The notes beneath the pieces were generated by a model that was not told where the DNA came from, did not search any database, and saw only the letters and a program-made list of their open reading frames with translations. A stretch of 64,000 nucleotides of DNA from contig JARFIW010000108.1 in the NCBI GenBank assembly GCA_036346225.1, positions 1,674,001 through 1,738,000 of the forward strand, read 5' to 3'. Shown here one piece after another: positions 23,020-33,419 of the stretch; the stretch's first letter is position 1, and each line of letters begins with the position of its first letter. The translations under genes and the position numbers were made by a program. Origin of the DNA: Platerodrilus igneus (lineage: Eukaryota; Arthropoda; Insecta; Coleoptera; Lycidae).

Positions 23020-23610
23020 CGAGTGAGTAGTTTTAAGGATGTTGTTGCTGTGGCTTACTCGTCCAGTGTGTTTCTAGACTTTTTTTGTTGTTAATTTCCT
23101 AAAAGCGGGGCTGGCTCTTACGGACCGATAAGGATAAGTATAGATAAAGAGAAAGGTTTTTGTAGCCAGTGTTCCGTGATAGTTTTTATCTCTAGGTTCT
23201 CGTTTCGGACGAACCATGGTGCTCCGGTAATCAGACGTAGAACGATGTTTTGGAATGCTTCCATTTTCCGTCGATTGCTATTACTGAAGTATGTCATCCA
23301 TGCGCCCGATGCGTAAGCGATTGTAGATCTTAGGTATGTTTGTAGATTCCTAATCTGGTTTGTTTTGAAGATCTCTTGTTATGTGTGATTATGGCGTGTA
23401 AATTGTCTTTGATTTGTTACGCCTTATTAAGTACAGGGATCATCTGTATGTTGAGGTTTAGTTTGCCGTCGATTCTGCTTCTCAAGTGAAACGGTTGGTG
23501 CAGAATATAGATGTGGCCCGTGCTTGGAGAACATGACGAGTCTAGTCTTCTTAATGTTAGTCGTATTCTCCAGGTGTCAAACCATTCAGATAGCGCGATT
23601 AGGTGGGAAT
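23020..23610 (-). pseudogene. Jockey-type LINE reverse transcriptase C-terminal fragment
   Basis: Reverse-strand translation in several frames gives LSEWFDTWRIRLTLRRL (about 23540-23600), then TYLRSTIAYASGAW (about 23300-23340) and MEAFQNIVLRLITGAPWFV (about 23215-23270). These are the late RT and thumb motifs of Jockey-like LINEs (W-x-x-x-W-R-I-x-L-N; Y-A-S-x-x-W; Q-N-x-x-L-R-x-I-T-G-A-P-W). Frameshifts and stops show decay. Confidence 0.75.
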
Positions 23611-23989
23611 GGCCACCGACACAATCCTACAATCCATATTCTGAGAACAACCCTAACATTCTCCGATTCCGTTTTTTACTTTTAATTCTAGCTAGAAAGC
23701 TGTCGGAGAATAGATGCCCAGCTCCAAATAACTCGAACAAAAACCAAACTAATTCTGTACAATATTCAACAATCCTTACCAAAATCCATCCAATTAGCCC
23801 CAACTACAACAAGACTAATCATGAACAATATAATTATCTCCATCGTCCGTTGACTCTTGGTATCCCCTCTCAACTCCACTACCGCAGGATTTTAAACTTA
23901 AACATTCGACAACACCTCTTATACGATTCCCGTGCCTTTCGTACCACTTCTACTGCAGTTTTATACACTATCCTAAAAGTTTCCCCTGT

Positions 23990-24860
23990 AGAAATCCAGT
24001 TTCACCATGCCAGCAATGGACAGGCAGGAGTAGGAATAGTGTTAGGTAAAAGATTAGGACATAAAGTTAAAGAGTACGTACAATTTAGTGAGAGAATAAT
24101 TATGGTTAGACTGAGTACGAAACCCACAGACACTGTTTTAGTACAGACTTACATGCCAACAACTTAGTACGTGGATGAGAAAGTAAAAAAGGTATATGAG
24201 GATATAAATAATGTAGAGAGGAAAGTAAAGGGAGATAAGAATTTAAAAGCTATGGGCGATTTTAATGCGTCAGTGGGAGAAGGTAGTGAGGAAAAAATGG
24301 TAGGAAAATTTGGGTATGGTAGACCAAATGATAGAGGAGAAAGATTAGTTTAGTTTTGCCAGAAACATAGATAGTAACTGTAAACACCCTATTCGAACAA
24401 CATCTTAGAAGAAGATATACCTGGAAAACGCCAGGTGAGAGAGCTAGATACCAAGTAGATTATATTTTAATTAAACAAAGATTTAGAAACCAAGTTAAAA
24501 ACTGTCGTAGTTATCCAGGGGCTCACATAGATAGCGATCCCAACTTAGTTAAAATAAAGTGTAATCTAAAATTCAAAAAATTGAGAAAGGCTGAAAGAGA
24601 GGGATTGGATCTAGGTAAGCTTAATGATAGCGAGGTAAAACAAGTATCAGATAATAAAATCAAAGAGATAGCTATAGAAGGGAACATAGAGAATAGATGG
24701 GAAGAAATAAAAAGGGCTTTACATGATGCAGCAACACAGACTATAGGTAAGAAAAAATAGAAGCGAGAAAACCCTAGGTAACAAAGGAAATATTAGATTT
24801 AATAGAAAATAGAAGAAAGCTTAAACCTTTCAAAGAATTGGATAGAGAAGGTCCTGTGGA
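23990..24860 (+). pseudogene. RTE-type LINE endonuclease fragment
   Basis: AP-like endonuclease motifs appear in order: GQAGVGIVL and the VRLSTKPTD block (24010-24130), QTYMPTT (24145-24165), MGDFNASVGEG near 24250-24285, then in another frame RRRYTWKTPGERARYQVDYIL (about 24410-24470) and PGAHIDSDPNLV (about 24520-24555). RTE-type enzymes have GDFNA, R-x-T-W and S-D-H-x-L-V; the His of SDH is Pro here (SDP). The piece ends at the start of element copy C. The RTE 3' ends at 29.4 and 57.8-59.0 kb may be the same family. Confidence 0.75.
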
Positions 24861-24869
24861 AGTTAGTGA

Positions 24870-27125
24870 ACCCGTAGCTGTGATGCCTGTTGCTGTCATC
24901 GTCTAAGCTTTACCTGATACTGTTTCGTTATCTACTATTGTTAAGGAATTAGTTCATATTGTGGCTAAAGTTTTGTCTGTTCCTACTCCGTTGCCTAACA
25001 GTGATGAAGTCTTACTTGATTCTACTTCTTTATCGGACGTTGATGAAACGCTACGTACTCTTATTCTTTTTCTCACGCTGACAAAATGCTGCTTGTTTCT
25101 GTTTTTTAACTAAGGTTGGTAAAATTCTAGCTGATGTTCTGTTGTCTAATGTTGACAAAGGTCAACCCAATTCTGCTTCCTCGTCTATGGTGGATGAAGT
25201 TCTTTCTGATGCTGTTTGTTCTTGTATAGTTGATGAAATTCTGTCTGGTGCTGTTCTTTTTTTTCATGTTGATAAACTTCATTTTACTTCTTTATCTAGA
25301 ATTGGCAAAGTTCTACTTGATACTGTTTGTTCTTGTGACGTTGATGAACTTCTACCTGATTCTGTTCCTTTATGTAATATGGTAGAAGTGTTATCGTATT
25401 CTGCTCCTTCTCCTAAGGTTGATATTCCTACAGCCAATGCTGTTTTCTTTCCTAACTGTGGTACTTTTAGTCCCTCATCTAACGTCGTTAAAATTTTATC
25501 TACTTCTGTCCCTCTAGTTAACACAACTGAAGTGTGGTCTGCTTGTGTTTCTTTTCGTAGGATTGATTCTCGTACAGCCAATATTTTATCTTTCTACCGT
25601 TGGCTATCTTGCAACCCATTCTAAAAACAAACCCCTTTCTTTTATGACGCGTTTTGAGTTATTTAAACTACCCTTGCCACATCCTATATCGCGTGTTACA
25701 ACTACTACATCCCGTGCTGTCCTTGTTTTGCGGAAAACTGCCCATAAGAGGCTGAAATTTGTCTATGCTCCTTCCGAACCGGAAGATGTATGTCCGCGAA
25801 GTCCTAATGTTCTTGATCTTGTTTTATTTTCTTTCTGGCGGCGTATACGCTTTAAGTCCGATATCTAGTCCTCGCGCCACAGATTCTTATGCCGACTTTG
25901 CTCTCCTTCGGATTTGATTTTTGGACGTTACGATTTCGTTTTACTTGCCTGTTTTGCTGGGTTTTCTTTCGTCCTTTTGCTTGTTCTTGCACCCCGTGTG
26001 GGTCCGGGAATAGAATAGTCCTACAATACGACCTGCCTGTCGTAAGAGGCGACTACAGCGGTTTAACACATACACACACACTTTATACACGTCCAATCCA
26101 TACCCACACACTTCTTAAACACACAGTTCTACTTGGTTCTCTTTTTTTTTCGTTTCCTTCTTGTACACCCTGAACCCGTGTGGGTCCAGGAACAGAATAG
26201 CCCCATGGTTCGAGCTGTCTGTCGTAAGAGGCGACTACAGCGGTCCAACACAACACATACACACCCACACTTTATACACGCACAACACTTACACACACAC
26301 ATCTTACACACACACACACACATACACACACGCACGCACACGCACACACCTAGTCATACATTTCTACAATGGGATTCTGTTTTATTTTCTTTTGTACGAT
26401 TCTTAGTTTTTCTTTGGTTTTGTACTTGGTGCTTGATATTTCTCTTTTTGGTTTTTTTTCTTTTTCTTCTCGTTCTTTTTGTTCCACATTCCTATCCTTT
26501 TTACTGTTGCTAGTCTTCTTTGCTGTCGGCCCCTAGTCCGATTGTGTTTTGTCCATCCGCTCCTGTGGTAGGTGCTTTCTAGTAGGTTTTCCTTTCTTTT
26601 GAAACCACGACTTAGTAGACTTTAGGACTAGTTAGCATTTCTTTTCCTTGGTTCTTCGGTGTTGGTTACCCCAGCTAATAGTACATCGTTTCCTTTTACC
26701 AGCGCTTTCCCTCTCTTCTTCTCGTTCTCCCTTGTTGTTCTCTTTGTTTACTTGAGGCTTAAACTTTGGGTCCTGTTTTGGTTTGTACTGTTGGTTTTTT
26801 TCCTCGTTCCTTTTCTTACTTTGGTTTTTGCGAAAAACCAATTTCTACTCCTGAGGTTAAAGACTTTACTTCTTCTCTAGAAATATCTGTCTCTGACGAC
26901 TTTTTCTGTTCCGATGCCGTTCCATCTTAGTCCTCGTTGCTTGCTTATTACCCGTCTTCCTTTCCTTCCTTCTTTTTTTCCCTCTCTTTCTATTATTGGC
27001 GCTTCAAGCCGGGTGAGAGTTCTTTTTTTATTTTGGGGTGTTTCTTTTTTTTCTTTCGGTTTTTTTGGTGTCTGTTTTTGGCTTTCATACCACGACCTGA
27101 TAATTTTGCTGGAGAGGGGGGATTT
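24870..27125 (+). mobile_element. Truncated copy C of the gag-only LTR element
   Basis: Forward-strand match to the internal region of the complete element, from the repeat-rich gag tail (24880-25620) through the two conserved modules (25988-26068, 26168-26250), CA tracts (26255-26350) and the 3' internal region. It ends at a GGAGAGGGGGGATTTATTACG-like polypurine tract and LTR start near 27110-27130. The 5' LTR, gag core and most of the 3' LTR are absent. Confidence 0.7.
24880..25624 (+). pseudogene. Gag-tail repeat region of copy C
   Basis: The open frame 25142-25624 repeats a VDE-x-L-x-x-x-V pattern about every 16-20 residues (VDEVLSDAVCSC, VDEILSGAVLF, VDELLPDSVPL). Related repeats continue upstream to about 24900 in broken frames. 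Low-complexity Ser/Val/Thr composition. Function unknown; expected to be the C-terminal tail after the zinc knuckles. Confidence 0.5.
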
Positions 27126-27766
27126 ATTACGTTAATTTTTTTACACAAATTAAATACCCTATATAGTGTACCTGTTCAGTATAAGACCGCTTAACATAAT
27201 TTTAACTCAAATCCCTTTTGCTTTTAAAACAAAAATTTATTCGATAAATTAAATAGTCTATACCTTGTTTTAAGTATCCGGTAATGTGTTAAACCTTCCG
27301 ATAACGTATAATTGTTTTTTGTGGTGTTTCACATTTAAAGACTTGTCGAAATGATAGATCCTACTATTATTTGATAGCGTATTTTCCAGTTTTGCTAATC
27401 GTGCTTCGATAACGCGAGGATTGTAGTTCGAACTGGTGGTATTTGAACCCATTTTGAATTCGATTCTGCAGCTTGTGCGTTGAAATAATTTCTACATCAT
27501 TCGTCACAGTACTTCAAAAGCAATGCACGTTTTTTCGTTCGACAGGTAGGAGGTATCTTGCGCGTATTGGTGAATTTTACCGCGCTTACCCATTCTAATC
27601 CGATTCTTTTTTTAGCTGGAGGCTCAATTGGTTCTTTATGTAGACCAACTGCTTTTGTCTGTATACCAACTGCTTTTGTCTGTAGACCGCTGCTGCAGTT
27701 ACGGTTGCAGGGCGAATGGGTCCTGGCTATTCTGGCGTCGCTGTGCTGACTCACCCCCGGCAGTTG
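27126..27766. other. Unassigned stretch with a short ~22-bp tandem repeat
   Basis: At 27640-27690 an ACCAACTGCTTTTGTCTGTA unit occurs about two and a half times. The two opposing frames that cross it show no known domain. Confidence 0.4.
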
Positions 27767-28840
27767 GTAAACGACCCTACATCAATTTATAGCTAACATA
27801 TCCTTACTAAAAACCTTATACTTAAAAATAAAACAAATTTTGCATTTTCGAATTCAACGATAAACACGACGGACTAATAGGAATGGACCTTTTAAGAAAG
27901 AAGAAGAACAAAACACGGACAAATCCCCATTAAATTCCAAAATACCCAAAAATACATCATAGAACCCCGTACCGAGTAACAAATAAAAATCCCAGTTAAC
28001 TCAAAAAACGACGTAGGAATTATAAACCACATAACATTTCAATAAGGAGTAGAAACCACCACAGCACTAATACAAACAAAAGATAATTACGCCACTACAA
28101 CAATTCTCGACTCAATAACTACCCCGTAGAACTATCGCTAACAAACCCAATTAACGTAGAAGAATCGAACTTTAACGAAATGGAAATAGACGAAAATTTA
28201 GAAAACGACTTCAACCCCCATAGAACATGACAAGATGTTAAGAGAAAATTTAAGTAACATTTGCTTCAACACCATCATTAACAAAGAAGAGGAGAGAGCA
28301 ATTTTGAATTCCGCGATATTCCATTGTGAAGTAATACCCTCAACCTGTATCAATATAGTTAAACACAATATAGAACTAACAGACAACAAGCCAATTTCTA
28401 CAAATGCATACAGACTACCTCAGGCAAGCAAGAAGCCGATAGACAAGTAGCAGATTTATTAGAGCAAGATATCACACAACACTCCAACTCACCATGGAGC
28501 AGCTCCGTACTAATAGTACCGAAGAAATTAGACGCATCAAGCAAACGAAAATATCGAATGGTGATAGACTATAGAAAGCTAAACGATAAAACGGTAGACG
28601 ACAAATATCCACTACCTAATATCACAGAGATTTTAGACAAACTAGGAAAGTGTCAATATTTTTCAACATTATACCTCGCATCAAGATATCACCAAGTAAA
28701 GATGGAGGAGAAAGACACAGCGAAAACCGCATTTAGCACACCTAGAGGACACTACGAATATAAACGAATACCATTTGGACTAAAGAACGCACCCGCCACT
28801 TTTCAACGAGTCATGGATAACATATTACGAGGAATACACG
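27767..28840 (+). pseudogene. Gypsy-type protease end and RT fragment
   Basis: The protease tail (DGLIGMDLL-like, near 27870) is followed by the RT fingers: MVIDYRKLNDK (28558-28590), [14 protein letters not shown] and the A box with [11 protein letters not shown] (usually DLASGYHQV; D is Y here), [25 protein letters not shown], ending just before the YLDD box. Upstream frames are broken, with a one-base change near 28440. Confidence 0.85.
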
Positions 28841-28844
28841 GGAG

Positions 28845-29407
28845 GAGTTGCAGATCCTCCAATCTATATATGTATAAATGAATAAAATTTATTAGTAATT
28901 ATTAAAGAAACTCAAGTTATATGCAATATTGTAAATTCTAGGATAAACCAGAAAGGTTATTAAAAGTTCACAAGCAAGCTGTGAGAACGGATGTAATACA
29001 TTGTATTCCAGACAGTAAGTGATACTGCAGGTGCAGGTCACAGACGGTTAAGAAACCGCGATTACTTAGAAATTAAGATTGTGACTTTGTATAATGAATA
29101 GAATAAAGAAATAAGCAGACATGACCTCCGCTAGTTCCAACAGACATGTGAGAAGCAGGGACAACATAAATGCTTCGGGAGCCTCTAGACCATCAGTCTG
29201 TCTTGAGTATTTCAGCTTTAACATTGCCGTTTGCTTAGGCTACTCGCCCTTATTAATCTTCAATTATCATTTAAATTTCAACTTAGTATAAATCAATCCA
29301 GTTTGTCAAAATTCCTTTGTAATTTCTGTTTAACCAAATAAAATTTGTTACAAAAAGTTTTGAAAAGCGTTTTTAAATAGACCTCTCCTAAGGTCCGAAA
29401 CGTAACT
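28845..29407 (+). repeat. Errantivirus-type LTR (563 bp)
   Basis: Aligns end to end with 57239-57800 and 47644-48214. Starts AGTTGCAGATC and ends CGTAACT, so AGTTRC...GTAACT forms a short inverted terminal repeat typical in style of errantivirus LTRs (AGT...ACT). A GGGAGG purine run precedes it. Confidence 0.85.
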
Positions 29408-29783
29408 AGCGTTCTATTATACGATAGTGAGACTTGAACAATTAAAGAAGTAAATAAGAAAAAAATAGAAGCTTTTGAAACTTGGTGTTATAGGAGAATG
29501 TTAAAGATTAGTTGGACAGATAAAGTAACAAATGAAGAAGTTTATAGAAAGATAGATGAGGCACCCTGTATGTGGAAACCATTAAAGGTCAAGAGAAATA
29601 GATTGATAGGGCACCAGTTAAGACATGAGGGACTATTTAGTAAGGTCTTAGATTATAGATTACCAAATAAAAATAGAGTAGGAAGACCTAGACAAAGCCC
29701 TATTAGTCAAATTAATAGAAATTTAGGTTGTGAAGGGTATGTAGAACTTTTTAGTTTAGCACAGATTAGAAAAGAAGTTTCAG
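29408..29783 (+). pseudogene. RTE-type LINE RT C-terminal fragment, copy 1
   Basis: Directly after the LTR the frame gives IEAFETWCYRRMLKISWTDKV (from about 29467), NEEVYRKI, RLIGHQLRHEG and NRVGRPR, the hallmark C-terminal end of RTE-clade LINE polyproteins (EAF-x-x-WCYRR-x-L-x-I-x-W). A longer open frame is kept (29498-29809) but the RT core is absent. Confidence 0.85.
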
Positions 29784-30376
29784 TGTTACGTGCCGAAAAT
29801 CGGCCGTAAACATTTCCAATTTTAGTTTTAATTTGTAAGCGATTTCGCGCCAATAATTTTAAAAGATTTGTGCGCGTATTTCAGTCACTTCAGACAGTGA
29901 GTTTGCGCAAAGGATTACGCATACGTGGAGTGTGGGAGAAGGGTGGTGAATTTCCGATACGTCGGGACTAGTGAGCCAGACGTCGAGCCTAGTGGTTTAT
30001 CTTTGTGCCGTTACCTTGTCTTTTTTTTGTTATGTAGGTTTCCTTTTATCTACCAAATTGTCGTTCCTTATACCAGTTTCCTGTCGCCCCTCTAGAAATG
30101 GGAAAGAAGAAGACAGATTTAATTTGGGTTCAACCGGGGGCGGAAAGAATACCCACGCCCAAAATGCTCAACGAAGCCCAGCTGCCGCCATAAGAGCGTA
30201 ATGCTGTAAGGAGTTCTATAGTTATGTAAGTATTTTTATCGTTTTATTTGCATGTGATGTAGTAATTTAAAACATTTATATGACGTAATACCTTATTTGC
30301 GCGTCATTTTGCAATTATTTATCACTGCTACCAACTACTGTAGTGGCTCTAGTACCTTACCGCCGGGGTTATAATA
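29784..30376 (+). mobile_element. Solo LTR, family L, copy 3 (593 bp)
   Basis: TGTTACGTGCCGAAAATCGG start and TATAATA end as in the copy at 4240-4840, with full-length similarity. Flanking four bases are TCAG and ATAG, so no perfect duplication remains. The RTE tail resumes at about 30380 (GCTGCGTC, AAGGTCGAAAAC). Confidence 0.7.
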
Positions 30377-30440
30377 ATAGCTGCGTCAAACCGACGTTAA
30401 GTAAGGTCGAAAACAAAATGATGGTGATTAGTAGTTTCCA
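30377..30440 (+). pseudogene. RTE LINE 3' tail after the solo LTR
   Basis: GCTGCGTCAAACCGA ... GTAAGGTCGAAAACAAAATGATG matches 58960-59005 in the second RTE fragment. Confidence 0.7.
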
Positions 30441-31709
30441 CGGTTATTTTGCACGTTTATTAGCACCCCGACTCCCTTACAATTTAAACGAAGATCTGTC
30501 TAACAAACAGTAGAATTTTATTAACTGGGATTGGTTTGTATATCGTCAAGCATTTTCTCAAGTTCAAAAAGCAAACAAAAACTTGCATTAAGATCGAATA
30601 CTACCTATTCTGGAAATACAAAAGTCACCAGACCGTTAAAAACTGCTGAGTAAAATTGCGGAATAAACAAACATTCCTGAAAAAATCGAACCTTCTACAT
30701 GTTTCCTAAACTTTCTCGCGTGCTTTCATACAATTTGAAAGAATAATCCTGACTATAATACCCAAATTCGCAAGACTTCCCCCCATCAAGACCAAATACG
30801 TTACTCTACTCCGATTAAAATCTAAACACAATGAACAAGTGGATCTTATTATGGAATGTCATACGCATGTAAATTCCTCAGAGACAGCTCTTTAATGCGG
30901 TCCACCGAGTACCCAATGCGATGTGATATAAGGAGACCGATTTCAAAGGCACTCCCGTTATAATATGCCGCTCTCTATAAACAATACGTATAGTATGTAC
31001 AAACGATCTAAAAAAAATTTGGAATATGTCAAAAAGCTTTTACGGCGACAAAAGATTTTTTCTCATGTCAGATCGATTCAAGAGAATCATTCTAGTTAAG
31101 TGGTTTATTGTCGCAAAGGTTAATACCTGATGCGTTTCAGTTCCAGCTTTGTATTGATTTGGGTCATTTTGTTTTAGTAATGCTAGCTTTAGGGGATTAT
31201 ATTTTGCATGTCAAGATTAATGTCAATTAAAATTTTTTGTTGATATTTTATTGGGAGTGATTGAAAGAGCTCGTGCCATAGTTATTTAAGAAGACAAAGG
31301 CTTCTGCTTAAACCGCACTAAAACTTTGTGGATGTTGGCCGTAATGATTAAAATCGGACTTCTTTTGACCATTTAAGCTTTGTATTCCATATTATTAAGG
31401 AAGGTAGTAAGCCTTTCTAAGTTACCTGTTTTTGTTGAAAAATTAAATGGTTTTACTAAAAAAAAAGAACCGTTAAGACCCTAGTACATGTTTAAAACCA
31501 TACAGATACAGATACAGAAGGCTTGTGGAGCAATCACATTTAATAATTAATTAATTCTACCAGGCTCCAAAAATTTTAATAACTAGTCGCTTAATAAGAC
31601 AGAAAAATTCACAAGATATACAAATCCATTCAAATTCAAACATTAATCTTATTAATTTAAAAAAATATTAATAACAAGCAAGTAACACCTGGAACGCATA
31701 AAACATTAA
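30441..31709. other. AT-rich DNA without a recognised gene
   Basis: No coding motif, RNA or repeat structure was recognised. Confidence 0.5.
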
Positions 31710-33070
31710 TTCCCTTGGTTTAGTTTGTCGGCAAAATGGCCAGCATCACGCCAAAGTTTCTTTTTTCTGCAACTATTTCCCCGATCTCTTGGTAATCTTC
31801 TTGACTCTTGTCTTATTGACCGGGTATCTCCGGTATCGGTTTTGTGCTTGATCACTGCAGTTTTTCTCAACTGATTGCCGTCAAATGGTTTAGTTTGTCG
31901 GCAAAATGGCCAGCACCACACCAGGCCTTTTTTTCTCCAACTATTTCCCCGATCTCTCGGTAATCTTCTTGATTCTTGTCTTATTGACCGTGCATTTTCG
32001 GTATCGGTTTGTGCTTGATTACAGCAGTTTTTCCCAACTAATTGCCGTCAAATGGTTTAGTTTGTCGGCAAAATGGCCAGCACCACGCAAAACCTTTTTT
32101 TTCTTTAACTATTTCCCTGATCTCTTGGTAACCTTCTTGACTCTTGACTTATTGACTGGGCATCTCCGATATAGGTTTTGTGCTTGATCACCACGGTTTT
32201 TCGCAACTGATTGCCGTGCAATGGTTTAGTTAGTCGGCAAAATGGCCAGCACCTTCTTCTTATCCAACTATTCCCCCGGTCTCTTAGTAATCTTCTCGAC
32301 TCTTGTCTTATTGACCGGGAAGCTCCGGTATAGGTTTTGCGCTTGATCACCGCGGTTTTTCTCAACTGATTGCCGTCACATGGTACAGATTGTCGGCAAA
32401 ATGGCCAGCACCACGCCAAATCTTTTTTTCTCCAACTATTTCTCTAATCTCTTGGTAATCTTCTTGACTGGGCATCTCCGGTATGGGTTTTGTGCTTCAT
32501 TACAGCGGTTTTTCCCAACTGATTGCCGTCAAATGGTTTAGATTGTTGGCAAAATAGCCAGCACCACGCCAAACCTTTTTCTTCTCCAACTATTCCCCGG
32601 TTTCTTGGTAATTTTCTCGACCCTTGTTTTATTGACCGGGCAGTTCCGGTATCGGTTTTGTACTTGATTACCGCGGTTTTTCTCAACTGATTGCCGTCAA
32701 ATAGTTTAGTTTATGGGCTAAATGGCCAGCACCACGCCAAACCTTTTTTTCTCCAACTACTTCACTGATCTCTTGGTAACCTTCTTGACTCTCGTCTTAT
32801 TGACCGGACATCTCCGGTATCGGTTTTGTGTTTGATCACCGCGGTTTATCCTAACTGATTGCCGTCAATCACTTAGTTTGTTGGCAAAATGGCCAGTACC
32901 ACGCCAAACCTTTTTCTTCTCTAACTATTCCCCCGGTCTCCTGGTAATCTTCTCCACCCTTGTCTTATTGACCGGGTATCTCCGGTATTGGTTTTGTACT
33001 TGATTACCGCGATTTTTCTCAACTGATTGCCGTCAAATAGTTTAGTTTATGGGCAAAATGGCCAGCACCA
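31710..33070. repeat. 168-bp satellite array, ~8 monomers
   Basis: TTGCCGT recurs at about 31875, 32042, 32211, 32370, 32523, 32691, 32859 and 33027, mostly 167-169 bp apart with two shortened units. Each monomer contains GGCAAAATGGCCAGCACCA, CTCTTGGTAATCTTC and ACTGATTGCCGTC. Reverse-strand frames across it are by-products. Confidence 0.95.
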
Positions 33071-33348
33071 TGTGCGAATGGCGACGCGGCTGATCATACA
33101 GGTTCGCGCGTAACTGCTGATTCCAAGATACCGGTTTGAATTCCAGACACGGCCTGTTTGAAAAATGTTAGACGAGCAGTTTTCACAAAAGTACCCTTGT
33201 ACAGATGTGGGGTAAATTGTAATAATCCTGTGTGTTGCCATGCACGTTAAAGATCCCTACCGTGCTTGAAATAGCAAGAGTTCGGCAAAATTCAAAACTT
33301 GCAGGTAAACCCGCTTCTGGTCAATGTAGTACATTCGTTTGGGGTGTT
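33071..33348 (+). mobile_element. tRNA-derived SINE, copy 3
   Basis: Decayed head with GGTTTGAATTCC (B-box-like, near 33130) and body blocks TTTTCACAAAAGTACCC, CACGTTAAAGATCCCTA and GCAAGAGTTCGGCAAAATTC. It sits exactly between two satellite arrays. Its tail GGGGTGTTGG is followed at once by the 253-bp satellite. Confidence 0.8.
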
Positions 33349-33419
33349 GGAAAATTAAATGTAGGGGGTGCGACGCAACATGTCCAAAAGGAGTGGAACC
33401 GAGTTCTTCGAATTTGGAG

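Larger units (their letters stand above)
27767..29407 (+). mobile_element. Internally deleted errantivirus-like copy (partial pol + 3' LTR)
   Basis: 27767-28840 aligns with 51000-52000 of the provirus. At 28840 it jumps directly to the polypurine tract and 3' LTR. The missing part corresponds to provirus 52001-57232: late RT, RNase H, integrase and env. The 5' side (LTR, gag) is also missing. The right flank is RTE LINE sequence identical in position to the right flank of the provirus. Confidence 0.85.

Noticed and set aside
26629..27135. Membrane-protein-like frames rich in Phe and Leu
   Set aside because: They arise from pyrimidine-rich 3' internal sequence of the LTR element; frames are not shared with the other copies.
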